From Magnaporthiopsis rhizophila (Eukaryota > Ascomycota > Sordariomycetes > Magnaporthales > Magnaporthaceae): 64,000 nt of DNA. Location: contig PYSS01000007.1 of the NCBI GenBank assembly GCA_003049465.1, positions 434,001 to 498,000 on the forward strand. Direction: 5' to 3'. The translations under genes and the position numbers were made by a program. The number at the start of each line of letters is the position of its first letter. Position 1 is the first letter of the stretch. A model generated the notes under the pieces. It saw nothing but the letters and a program-made list of their open reading frames with translations, was not told the DNA's origin and ran no database searches. Below, in pieces: positions 34,816 through 45,286 of this stretch.

Positions 34816-36525
34816 GTTTGCTGGTTTGTAAAAGTGCTGTGATTTCTTGGTCAGAGGGTTGACGAAAAGGTGTGTGGCCTGCGTAGATGAATGGAGGAGT
34901 GCCCTTCCTACATAGATGAGATTAACACACTTGAGCGGGCCGTTATATATATACCTCACCTATTGACATATATGGCGGCTGAACGGCCTCATCTGTTGGG
35001 TTGTATGGACGGACGGCATTGCTCCTTTGGATCTCAGGGACAGGGGTGATGGATCCAGTGTCTGCAGAAACGCCTGTTTTTGGTCGCCCATTTTGGTTTT
35101 CCGGAATTATTATCCTGCTCGCTTCCAACGAGGAAGCCACCCAGAATGGCCTCGAGGCAATATCGACGGAACGCCAGGCCGCCCCCTTCATCAACCAGGA
35201 GCCCACGGCGATGACACCACGGCGCAGTGTGGGAGGCGAACAAGGCGGGCAAGCCCCACGCAACTGCCGGGCGATGTGCATTCTGGCGGTCCACCTCACC
35301 AGACGCTGAAACATGGCGTGGCCTATTGGGTCGCATCGCTCAATCCTTTTGCGGCAACCGCACGGAGGGTTTCCGCCGTTTCCATTTTCTGTGTTTTGGG
35401 GCCCGGCCCTATGTTATGGTAACCAGCAGCGCTCGCTTGTCAGAGACCATGTATCCGTAAATCCTGTGTTGACCCTTGCATCATGGGTTTGGATATTAGC
35501 CGCCGAAACCAGGGGAAATTGAACTTGATCTACACCCCCGCCTCCGCAGCCCCTCGTCTCTACCCCATAGAGGATTGACACATGGCCTACATACAACAAA
35601 ATGGTGTAAACAAGCACGCCGATCGGTTGGAGCAGGCTGGCGATCTGCCGTGAGCTTGGCTGACAACGTCCTGCAGCTGCAAACAGCCGGAACACCACTT
35701 TCCGCCACTCGCATCTCGGCACGCCCTTCCCCACGAGGCTCTTCCGCTTGCCGGCGTCACTGCCAGAACCGATACTACGCGATGCGACAGTACACTCCCG
35801 TCGCCAACCCGCCTCGTCATTTTTTCCGGCCGAGCTCGGGCGGGCGGAGAAACTCTTTTTCTTGGTCGAATCGGGACCGATGTATGCATGATATCACCAA
35901 GGGAGGAGGAGGAACCCTTCTTCCATAGCGACGAATAGACAGCATCCCCCTGCCGGCATACCCGGCCGAGCCATTATATAGCATTATTGCTCGCACGGAC
36001 CGAGAGATCGACTATGACCCGTCTAAAGCCGCCCCAATAAGCATCGATACCGGGACAACGCACGAGTCGGCACCTCGGGGAAGCCGTGCCGCCGCCGTCG
36101 CAAAATTATCCCGTTCCGGGGTTGCCGAAAGAAGGGTAGTAAATATTGACTCATCGGCACTTTGCTCGCTGGATCCGCGGGAGACTGTTCCGTGCCTGTT
36201 GGGGCCAATATCAGGTCTGGTATACGGACCGTGCACGAAACGCTGCAAGGGGGCGGTTAAGGACACTTTTAGGGAGCTGACCCTTATCCCCTGACGTTTA
36301 TTCTCCAGCCGACTTCAGCCAGTCTGGCTACGCAGCTCTGAGGGCAGCTGATTCCTGGAATCATTTTTAATGAGAGAGCCGAACTACGGAACTCTAGCTT
36401 CACTTATTGATTCCTACAAAGAAAAACGCTTTCATTCATCCAAGGCAGGAAATATTAGCAGCCGAAGGCTATTTCCAACCAGTCTTTACGACATCCGTAC
36501 ACTTCCCATAATAATTCGGGTTTCC
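34816..36525. other. Intergenic region between the xylanase start and the archaemetzincin end
   Basis: A 1.7-kb stretch with the xylanase promoter on the left. Several short open frames lack any recognisable feature. GGC(A/T)4-like sites of the xylanase-regulator type occur, but about as often as expected by chance. Confidence 0.45.
34944..34953 (-). promoter_or_regulatory. Possible TATA element of the xylanase gene
   Basis: An alternating TA tract lies about 130 bp upstream of the xylanase ATG, a usual distance for fungal secreted-enzyme genes. The call rests on position and composition only. Confidence 0.35.
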
Positions 36526-37920
36526 TCAAGGTTGCTTTCTGGCCATGGCGCCCTCAAGCCAAGCGCAGTAGCCAGCAAACATGGCGACCTGCGGCCACTT
36601 CTGGCAGACCAGGAGCAAGGCCCTGTTCCGGGCCATAAGATACTCGTCCTCACTATAAACAGCACCATCACCAAGCAGAACCGACGACGACCCCAACTCG
36701 GTGGCCACGGCATGGGCCAGCTTTCTAGAGCAAACAGGACACGTGTACGGCGGCTGGCGGTAATCTTCCGCCATGCCCGCAGTGCCCTGCATTATGCAAG
36801 CGTAATAGACACAATGATCCAGCCCGAGGCAGTGGCCCAGTTCATGAGCCGCCGTCCGGCAGACGCGAGAGAACCAGAGCCCGACGAGGTCTATCGCGTC
36901 CTGCCGTAGCATCGCGGCGGCGTCCAGCGCTGAGCGCATCGGAGACGGTGCGACCAGATCTGCCGCTGCTGTCGTGGCGGCGCCGTCGCAGAGAGAGGCG
37001 ACATGGTCACAACAGTGCGACGCAGGCCACATGTGCGGCCGGTCGATGATGGGGTCGAGCGCCGGGTGGTAGCGCGCCGACGACACGACGGCGATGCGGC
37101 TGCCTCCAAAGGCGCGACCGCAGCAGAAGTCGTCGTCCTCATCCTCGTACGTGTCGTGGTCCGCCAGGAGCAGGACCGCGTGCGCGTCTTGGGGAACCAT
37201 TTCGAGCACGGCATCGAGCATGTCGCTCAGACAGAGCTGACGACTGAAGAACCCGTCGGGGCAAGGGCGAGTGCGCACGCGGTTGCAGCCGTCGCGGAAC
37301 CGCAGCCCCACGTGTGGTGTTGTTGCTTCCTGTTCAGGGGCGGCGGCCTTACCTCTCCCAGTTCCGCCGCGGGCTCTTTTGCGCTTAGGTTCGTCCGCTT
37401 CCCAAGGGACAAACTCGAATGGCTCGTCGAGCTCTTTGACGGGGAGGCCGTGGTAAAATGCAGAGAGAAATGCAACCAGCTCGGCCACTTTTGGGAGTTC
37501 AAGAGAGGGCTGGTTATCACGGCCATCGTCTTTAGGGTCCGACCAGATACTCATACCCTTGAGCTTGGCGTTTATCACAGGCGGCGCTGCCACGTATATG
37601 GTCTGCCTGTCCCTGGTGATCTTGTTTCGTTCCGGCTCGCGCTTCCAAGACCGCAGGCTCTGGGGCGGGTAGCTGGGATCCAAAGCAAGATCATCACCAG
37701 GCAAAACTAGCGGCGCCGGGAATGCCAGGGCCAGGTCGCACTCTGTGATGGTGGCATTAGATGACGCGTCTCGTTTTGGGTTTGGGACGCGTCCCGACGC
37801 TGTGGCGGCGGCGAGCCGTCGCTCATATGTTGCACGCTTAAACCCGACGTCCTTGGCATGGGGCGAGGATTCGACCACATAGCCGCCGCTATGTTTGCAG
37901 GAACGATCCGGGGCGGACAT
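36526..37920 (-). CDS. Archaemetzincin-type zinc metallopeptidase (AMZ family)
   Basis: A single exon encodes 464 residues. The defining motif is at residues 359-377, HELGHCLGLDHC followed by VYYAC and IM. It combines the metzincin zinc site (His359, His363, His369 and catalytic Glu360) with the extra cysteines of archaemetzincins. A CPVC pair follows after 16 residues, expected to complete a second, Cys4 zinc site. Upstream blocks include GFFSRQLCLSDMLDAV, HAVLLLADHDTYED and RIAVVSSARYHPAL. No signal peptide is seen, so a cytosolic or nuclear location is likely. The N-terminal ~200 residues are basic and poorly conserved (KRKRARGGTGRGK). Physiological substrates of this family are poorly known. 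Confidence 0.92.
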   Translation of the reverse strand: MSAPDRSCKHSGGYVVESSPHAKDVGFKRATYERRLAAATASGRVPNPKRDASSNATITECDLALAFPAPLVLPGDDLALDPSYPPQSLRSWKREPERNKITRDRQTIYVAAPPVINAKLKGMSIWSDPKDDGRDNQPSLELPKVAELVAFLSAFYHGLPVKELDEPFEFVPWEADEPKRKRARGGTGRGKAAAPEQEATTPHVGLRFRDGCNRVRTRPCPDGFFSRQLCLSDMLDAVLEMVPQDAHAVLLLADHDTYEDEDDDFCCGRAFGGSRIAVVSSARYHPALDPIIDRPHMWPASHCCDHVASLCDGAATTAAADLVAPSPMRSALDAAAMLRQDAIDLVGLWFSRVCRTAAHELGHCLGLDHCVYYACIMQGTAGMAEDYRQPPYTCPVCSRKLAHAVATELGSSSVLLGDGAVYSEDEYLMARNRALLLVCQKWPQVAMFAGYCAWLEGAMARKQP

Positions 37921-38302
37921 AAAGTTCGTGCTGGTAGAGCCGCCCGATGTGCAATACGGGTACTGGGTACCACTCTGAACGGCAAAATCGGCAGCGCAAG
38001 GTGGGGGGTTGGGTCAATGTTAATGCAGTGAGTTGGGTGGTCAAGCGCTGTCTGTCCTTCACGTGATATTAAGCGGCTAGAGGCGTGACGGGCGCCTGCA
38101 GTCCGCCTCCACAGGGCTGCTGATTCGGTAACCCGCCCATGCTGGGCCGAGCCGTCCTATCCATCGCCCGTTGAGCCCATTGAACTTTGGCCTGCTACCC
38201 CTCAAGCGCAAAATAAGAGAAGACCACCCAGCGAATTCGATAAAAAACTTGATCTCACACGGTTCATCCAAGTGAAAAAGAGGCGTTGCGATCGGCAAAA
38301 CG
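37921..38302. other. Divergent intergenic region between archaemetzincin and the calmodulin-like gene
   Basis: A 380-bp region that should contain both promoters. No motif was recognised. Confidence 0.45.
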
Positions 38303-39285
38303 ATGGTAGGGAAGCCAAACCCCGATCAATACTGAAAGATGTGGCGGCGTCTGTCAGGTCGCTAAGAACAAATAACCCCTCGCTTGGGCTTTGCATGCGG
38401 CAGTCGCATCTTACCAACGACCAGCTCAAGCAGCTGAAGGAGGTCTTTGATATCATCGTAAGTTGGTGCTAGACAACTGAAATCAGAAAGATGACGAAGA
38501 TGATGAAAAGAAGGACGGAGAGAGAAGAAGAAAAGTTGAGACTGGGTTCATTGACAAGCAAAATTCGAAATGCGATAGGATAAAGATGGAACCGGTAGGC
38601 TTTCCGCCCGCCCACGCCTCCACCACGCACGCGAGCTTGCACTGCCACCACGCAATGGATTAGCGGCAGAACATCAGCCCTACGCAGCAATGGACTGGGT
38701 CCCGGCCAGACGGTTCTGGCTGACAAAAAAATAAACGCGCCCTGCAGGAAGCATCTCAGCCGAGGAGTTTGCCGACGCCATGGAGTCGCTTGGCCTGAGC
38801 GCCACCGACGCCGAGGCCCAGGATATCATCAACGACATCGACATCAACAAGGATGGCCAGATTGACTTTCACGGTACGCTCCCGTCTGCTCACTGTCAAG
38901 ATTCTAGAAGCAAAGCTGAGCGGAGCGAAACAGAGTTCCTGCGGGCCATGGCACATCCCGAGACGGATCGGGCCTTGAATCCAAACTCGCAGAAGCCGGA
39001 CATGAAGAAGGAGCAGCGCGAACTCCTCCAGGCCTTCAAAGTCTTTGACCGGGACGGCAGCGGCTCCATCTCCCCTGAGGAGCTGCGGCAGGCCCTGCGC
39101 CAACTCGGCGATTTCTACAGCGACGAGGAAATCAACGACATGATCAGCCATGCCGACCTGGACGGCAATGGATCCATCGATTGTGAGTTGCTCATGGAAC
39201 GGAGGGAGTTGTGAAGGGGCTGTCGGTCACTGACACAAGGGTGACAGACCAAGAATTTGTTCAGCTCATGTCGGCAAAGCAATAG
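38303..39285 (+). CDS. Calmodulin-like protein with four EF-hands
   Basis: The proposed exons are 38303..38305 (the ATG alone), 38404..38457, 38579..38594, 38748..38873, 38934..39182 and 39248..39285, giving 161 residues. It begins MSHLTNDQLKQLKEVFDII. The loops are DKDGTGSISAEE, DINKDGQIDFHE, DRDGSGSISPEE and DLDGNGSIDYQE, all with normal Ca2+ ligands. It ends FVQLMSAKQ. Exon 3 has only 16 nt and completes the first Ca2+ loop, so it is strongly supported. The separate ATG exon is less certain. The alternative is a start at 38395 (MRQSHLTNDQ) without that first intron. The linker between hands 2 and 3 is longer than in true calmodulin (AHPETDRALNPNSQKPDMKK), so this is a paralogue, likely a Ca2+ sensor in the cytosol. 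Confidence 0.88.
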
Positions 39286-39742
39286 GCGGGGCTATCTTAC
39301 CCCTTGTCGTGACAAACGACATAACTTAAATATCCAGTCTCTCGACCAAAGACCTCATTGCCTGATCACACACCATGAGTGGTACTACCTTTTTTGTCCC
39401 CGTCTTCTATTCATTGCGCGTTCACCCTGGGAAGTTGGTTGTTGCTCCTTTCCCGAGGAAAGTCCAAGACGAAGGGCTTAACGCATTATCTTACATTCCA
39501 GTCTGCGATCGACGTCTTGTTATATGTATATCCCCATCCCGGCAAAGGATCGACCGTTTACCTAGCGAGGTGTCTTTGGATGCTAAACCCATCTGGATAC
39601 GGCAGGCATCTACAAGTCTGATGTCCGGCAGCCGAGGAGCTGTGTGAACCGAGAGGGGGAAGTTATCTCACACTCGTAAACAGAAATGATGCACCAGAAA
39701 GCGCTCAACATGAATAGGTATAAAATGCTGGAACACTCTCCA
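39286..39742. other. Convergent 3' intergenic region
   Basis: About 450 bp of T-rich 3' flank between the calmodulin-like and RTA1-like genes. No gene was recognised. Confidence 0.5.
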
Positions 39743-40868
39743 CTATGGTGTCACCTTGGGTTTTCCCTCCGAGGTTGGGGGCGCACTCTTTTCCGTATCC
39801 TGGCTCTCGTTCCCCGTGCCTGCAGCGGCGTCCGCCTCGGGCTCCTTGCCCCGCTTGGCGTTCATGGCCTCGGCCATCTGCGGGAACAGCAGGCCCGGCG
39901 CGAAGACGGCCAGCAGGGCCGAGGCGACGAGCATCATGACGCTGTCGAGCGCGATGAAGGACGGCTCGTCCTGCATGATGTGGTTCCCCCAACCGCCCGC
40001 CATCTCGGCAATGCGGTAGACGCAGCGCAGCAGGATGGCCAAGTAGGCAACCGTCACGGCACCGGCGAAAGCGCGGAACTTCTTATCATACCACAGCGCC
40101 ACGGCCCCAGCATCCGCCCGTCCACTGGCAGCCCAGCGCCGCACACGCACGTAGTAGTCGATCGACAGGGCACCAAAGGCGGCCAGCACGACGACCTGCA
40201 GGCAGATGCCGGCGATAATGGCGCGGTTGCCGCCGTTGACGAGGTCCATGTTGGGGGCGCCGTCGCTCGCCGCCGAGGCCGCCAGGGCGCCGCCGATGGC
40301 CTGCACGAGCAGGCACGACACGTCGGCGGGCACGAAGATGAAAGGGTAGACGCGGGGCCGCACCCGTGACAAGGTCGGGCCCAGGGCGAGCGTGACGTGC
40401 TTGAGCGTCAGATAGATGGAGATGCAGATGAGCGTCGGCCCCAGCACGATGGCGCAGATTTGCGTCTCGAACGCTTGCCGGTTCCAGGGGTTGTCTGCCA
40501 GGGCGACGCGTGCTCCGTAGCCTGTGGAGGTGGAAGTAGTGCCACAGTCAGTATATTTGCGCCTTGGAGGAACTTACGTCTGCAACAAAAGAAAAAGAAG
40601 GGGAAGAAAAAAGCAGCTCACCTGCAAGTTCCAGTGCGCATCCAGCAACCAGAAATGCCATGTAGCTCCACGTCTTCTTCCACGTGCCCAGCACGAGCGC
40701 CACGATGATGCACAGCCCAAAGCCGACGGCGAAGAAGTAGTTTGCGCCCCTGCTGGGATAATAGCCCAGCGTCGTCAGCCGGACGGGGCAGAACGCGCTG
40801 ACCTGCTCACATCGGCGGTAGGGTCGGCCACCCCCTGCGCCGAGAGTGGTGTTTGGCGGCACCGACAT
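39743..40868 (-). CDS. RTA1-like seven-transmembrane protein (lipid-translocating exporter family)
   Basis: Exons 40868..40622 and 40521..39743 give 341 residues. About seven hydrophobic spans are visible. The family blocks are GYYPSRGANYFFAVGFG, the WSYMAFLVAGCALELAGYGAR segment across the splice junction, NPWNRQAFETQICAIVLGPT, RVYPFIFVPADVSCLLVQAIGG, the AILLRCVYRIAEMAGGWGN block and a final FIALDSVMMLVASALLAVF. RTA1/RSB1-type fungal proteins are tied to resistance to toxic lipids, 7-aminocholesterol and sphingoid bases at the plasma membrane. The exact substrate here cannot be inferred. The tail is charged (GKEPEADAAAG, then SAPPTSEG). The intron is 100 nt with donor GTGAGC. Confidence 0.9.
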
Positions 40869-41866
40869 TGGGAGGCTTTTTCAAGATGCCGTCTTCTCCC
40901 GCCAAATGCTTCTCGTCATAAACGATGGTGTTTCTTTTGTCGACGATGCTACCATTGACGGGCAGGTTCCTGGCATAAAGTGGGAGGTAGGGAAGATGGA
41001 AAACAAAGAAATTTAGGAGCTGGCTGGGGCAAGCACTGCGTGAGTACTGGTAGGTCATAGATATCTCTTTCAAGTATCCCCAACGAAAGCACGAGTGGCA
41101 ACAAGGAATGGAAAACGGGGTGACAGAAAATATGTAAGACTACCGGGTCTGACGCCCTCTCGGCTCCTTACCCACTGCGTACATATGTCCGTCAACGGGC
41201 CAGCATGCCCCAGAGCCGCTAGGGGGTCGGCTATCTACCACCCACGGTCCTTATCCTGACGCTTTAGAAACATCATGCCAAGACAACTTCCCTGCCCGAC
41301 TTCTCCGGGTGGCCTTTGCCTTTGCCCCACGAAGATAAGGATGAATGGGGCTCCAACATGGTACCCGTCGCCATACTGTACCCGTGCCTGACTTTTTTTT
41401 TCTCCATTTTTGCCCGCACTTGGCATGTGACTGACAACGACATGCACCTCATTCACAGGGATCATAGCAAGACGGAATCCCAATCTGCTGGGAGTTCTTT
41501 TGTCGTTGGTGGATCGGATCTGGCACGCCAAGGAAAGCGTTATTTAAACGATTACGGAAATACGCACCCCAAGTACGATAAAATACATAGCCGGAGCCGA
41601 GAACCCCCTGGCTAAACGAGCAGCTGCTTTGGGTTAGGTAGTTTCTCAGCTCAGGAGTTGGGCAAGCAAGTGTCGGCCCGAACTCCGGTTGACGATTGCC
41701 ACAGTTCCGTGGTTGTTTTTATTGCAAAGATCTTTCTGTTTTTTTTTTTTTTTCCCATCAGAATTCTAGCTGGTGGCCGAGGCTTCTCATGGCCCATCTG
41801 GCATTTTTATGCCCTCGGACGAACAAAGCCGTGATGCGGCCTCGAGAAACGACCGTTTCCCTCAAT
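40869..41866. other. Intergenic region between the RTA1-like and HIBADH genes
   Basis: About 1 kb, with both neighbours on the minus strand. A T-run lies near 41,737-41,753. Short open frames show no homology that I can recognise. Confidence 0.45.
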
Positions 41867-43031
41867 TCACTCCTTCCCTCCCAGATATCGATACACAACA
41901 CTAAAGTCCCTCCCGCGACAATCCTCCCTCGCATCCGCCGCATCGTAAACCTCCTTCGTCCTGTCCGCGAGCTCCAGCCTCGCGCCCGCCTCCCTCGCCG
42001 CCGTGATCGCCAGCCCAAGGTCCTTGCGCATCAGCGCGAGCCCAAACCCGCCCGCATAGTCCCTCCCCGCGGGGCTTGCGGGACAGACCCCAGGGACGGG
42101 GTTATTAACCTCAGAGGGCCAGCACTTGCCCGTCGAAGCGTTGAGCACCCCGGCCAGCACGGCCGGATCGAGCCCGGCGCGCACGCCCATGTTCATGGCC
42201 TCGGCCGTCGCGATGTTGGCCACGGCCAGGATGTAGTTGTTGGCCAGCTTGGCCGCCAGCCCGGCTCCCTGCGCGCCGCAGTGCAGCACCCGCCGGCCCA
42301 TGGTGAGCAGCGTCGGTTCCGCCCGCGAGACGAGGTTTCGAGGCGCCCCGAGCATAAAGGTCAGCGTTCCCGCCGTCGCGCCCACCACGCCGCCAGACAT
42401 GGGCGCGTCCACAAGCGCCGCCGCGCCGCCGGTGCCCTCCGCCACTAGCGCTGCTACCTCCCGCGACGAGGCCGGGTCGATGGTCGAGCAGTCGATGAAG
42501 AGGCGGCGCGGCTGCGGCTGGCCTCCAGTCCCCTTCGCGGTGGTCGACGGTTTTGATTGTAGGTGTGAGATTATAGATGCGTAGACGGACTTGACATGGC
42601 TCGGCTCGGGGAGCACAGTGATGACGGTGTCCTGCATCACCAAATCCAACGGATTAGCTCGTTTGCCGCCACATCCTGTAGACCTGGTGGTGTCCCGTCA
42701 TCCAAACCACCCAGGGAGGCGAATCAGCTGCCGGACGAAGAAAATCAATACTTGCCGCTTCTGTCGACGCAGCCTCCGCGCTGTCAGCCAGCTCCACCGC
42801 GGCGCCCCCGGTCTGGGATGTCTTCATCTCTGCGGCCAGCTTCTGCATGGCGCCGCGGTTGATGTCGAAGAGCCGGACCGTGTCCGACGGCGGGAGCTTG
42901 GACCGTAGGTTCCGGGCCATCTGGTAGCCCATCTGCCCGAGCCCGATGAACCCGTACGTGTCGAGTCGGCGCGCCGTCGAGGAGAATGCCCTGACATGGC
43001 GGAGCGCCCGCGGCGAAACCGTTGATCTCAT
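41867..43031 (-). CDS. 3-hydroxyisobutyrate dehydrogenase, mitochondrial
   Basis: Exons 43031..42756 and 42631..41867 give 346 residues. The N-terminus MRSTVSPRALRHVRAFSSTA is Arg/Ser-rich and looks like a mitochondrial presequence. The Rossmann motif YGFIGLGQMGYQMARNL binds NAD+. Further blocks are VITVLPEPSHVKSVY, LFIDCSTIDPASS, VDAPMSGGVVGATAGTLTFM, and GLAAKLANNYILA with the catalytic Lys, then GLDPAVLAGVLNASTGKCW. The enzyme oxidises 3-hydroxyisobutyrate to methylmalonate semialdehyde in valine breakdown. The single 124-nt intron starts GCAAGT rather than GT, a classic GC-AG intron. Phase 0 and the joined sequence EADTVITVLPEP support it. An alternative ATG lies 27 codons upstream in the same frame. 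Confidence 0.93.
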
Positions 43032-43737
43032 GGTGCAGTCCAATGGATAGACAGAGCCAAGCACATGGGTAATGTGACGAATGACGCTTTTATCGAAGAC
43101 GTTTATCGACACATGGTCCCCTAGCAGCCTTTTGTAGGTAAGGGACCATCCCCCAAGCGTTCAAGCCGAGGCCGGCGGGCAGTGCAGTGCGGGGAAACGG
43201 GTTGTGGGCGTTGAGCCGGTGCTTGCCGCACCCCAGAACTTCCTGCACGGCTGTCTTATTAGTGGCTACAGCTGCTGACTGGATCCAGCTCCAAACAGAA
43301 CGCGCACAAATACAAGGCTTGGGCCTCCCCGGTGTCGGACGTGATACGGCTTGGACGGCGGCGGACCAACGGAGTAAAAGTACAACAGTATTATAGCAAA
43401 GTACGTGCGTGGTGCCTGAATCTCTTACAACCCCGGGTGCTCCTAAAATGAAAAATGCGCCTCCGTGAAAGGTGATGCGAAAAACGGCTAAGTGCGGGCG
43501 GAGGCCCAATCCAAGCGCAGCCATCGCCAGATATGAATGTAGAAGAAATATAAAAAGGGGGTATGTGCAAACAAAACTAATACAAAGGGAATTGATGACC
43601 CAAATGAAGGAAGGGAAATCATCACAGCCGACCACCCAATAAGCCTCTGTGTCGCTGCCTCTCGCCTTTTCGGTCCGACCAGTCCGTACCCAAGCACGCC
43701 CCTTGTATCAATGCGCGTTCCCGACCTGGGGGCCATA
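43032..43737. other. Intergenic region between the HIBADH start and the bqt4-like end
   Basis: About 700 bp, presumably the HIBADH promoter plus the 3' flank of the next gene. Nothing else was recognised. Confidence 0.45.
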
Positions 43738-45286
43738 TCACAGCATGCCAATGACGTACGGCACCAACGCGCTGGCAGCACTGTTAAAATTGTGTTAGCG
43801 TAACCGTCGCCCGCGAGCCAGTGAAATCGAATCGGACCTGTGCTTACCCGACTGCCAAGGTTGCGCCGAACCCGAAAAGCGCCCGCTTCCGCACCCGGTC
43901 CTTCTTCTCCTCGGCCGTCGTCTTGACTTTCTTCGTCCTGGGGGCTTCCGGAACCTCAGCCGGGGCAGCGTCGCTGACAGACTCTTCCTGCTCACCCACG
44001 GAAATATCCTCGATTTTCCGTTTGTCCTTGGTGCCACCAACCTCAATGGGGCTGACTGTGGCGGGTGTCTCGGCGGCCATGGTTTCAGCAGCCGCTCTGA
44101 CCATGTCCTTGGCTTCGGCGAGCATGCGAGCAGTCTCCTCGGCCGAAGGCGGCTGGCCGGCCATAGGCAGCTCCATCTCAACATTAGTGTGCCTGGTTTC
44201 AACGCCATCCACATCTACTTTGAAATCCTGGTCAACTGTGATTTTGACCTTGGGCTCATCAGTTTCAATGGTCTCGAGTACTGCCGCGTGATGCTGCTCC
44301 ATGCTATCCTGATCCGGATGATCGTGCTCCAGCGATTCCACAATAGTGTCTTCGGCAACCGGCTCGAGGGCCGGAACTGGTACCGGCAGCGCTGGAACGA
44401 TGCCGAGTGGCGCATTCGACAGCGACGGCGAGACTGAGGCCTTGGCACTGCTGGCTTCGGAGGACGCAGAGCGCTGCGCGGTGGCCTTGGTTGTCCGCTT
44501 GCGAGGGCTCGCCTGTGCGCGCCTGGCGGTCGGCAGCTTCGACGGGCTTGCGGAGCGACGGCTGCGCAAGGTTCGCGGCAGCGAAGTTGGGGTTGGCGGG
44601 GAAACAAGACCGCCTTGGAAGTACTTGGGTGGCTCCGCGATGTTCTTATTGGCGTTGTTTGCCGCGGTGTGCGCCGACTGAGAACTCGAACCCGAGATTG
44701 GTATGTCGGCGGGGTCGAGAAGCGCGCTGATCCAGGGCTTGATGCCGTACTCGCTAGCGAGGACCATTGCCTGATCCGGCGAGATCCACACGTTGCCAGC
44801 TGTTTCTTCGGGGCTCGTCGTCGTGAGGGACTTCAGGTACTGGCGCTCGGCCTCCTCCTCCTCGGCTTTGGCGTACGGGAATGTAGCCTTGAACATTCCC
44901 GTCGCTGAGACGAAGCCATCAGAACTGCGGCGCATGAGAAAGTAGCTGCTGGGACTGCCCTTGCTGAAGATGCCCGACATGATTCCTTTGGGCAGCGGCG
45001 CACGAAGGTGTGCGTAGTCGAAGACACTTGGCTTGGGCGACTCCGAATCAGCGTTGCGCGAGTTGAGCTTGGTCTGTCCTAGGGCCCGGCGGCCGATGAG
45101 GTCCGCGTCTATTCCGGGTGCAAGGCTTTAGTCAGGGCGCAGTCTTCTAGGTTTTCTTATCTCGCACGTCGCTTTGCGGCATGCCGGCTCATGCAGACGG
45201 ATAGATAGCGGTGGTGTTCTCTTACAGTCAGGTACGTCCTCCAAGAGGAAGTGGTTCCGCTTAGCTGGGAGAGGTCTGGATGCCAT
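43738..45286 (-). CDS. bqt4: Bqt4-like inner nuclear membrane protein with APSES/KilA-N domain
   Basis: Exons 45286..45226, 45108..43848 and 43780..43738 give 454 residues. The N-terminal ~150 residues hold an APSES-type DNA-binding fold: KGSPSSYFLMRRSSDGFVSA, TGMFKATFPYAKAEEEEAE, and NVWISPDQAMVLASEYGIKP followed by WISALLDP. A long acidic/Ser/Pro-rich linker with basic patches (KKVKTTAEEKKDRVRKR) leads to a C-terminal hydrophobic tail, LFGFGATLAVGAASALVPYV then IGML, spread over the last two exons and ending at the stop. This tail-anchored APSES layout is that of fission yeast Bqt4, which tethers telomeres to the nuclear envelope. The orthology is inferred from architecture. The last exon is only 43 nt and rests on phase 2 plus a hydrophobic anchor continuing across the junction. 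Confidence 0.78.

Noticed and set aside
34816..35520. GGC(A/T)4 motifs resembling XlnR/Xyr1 sites upstream of the xylanase
   Set aside because: A few matches are seen (for example near 35,156 and 35,495), but one to two are expected by chance in 700 bp on two strands.
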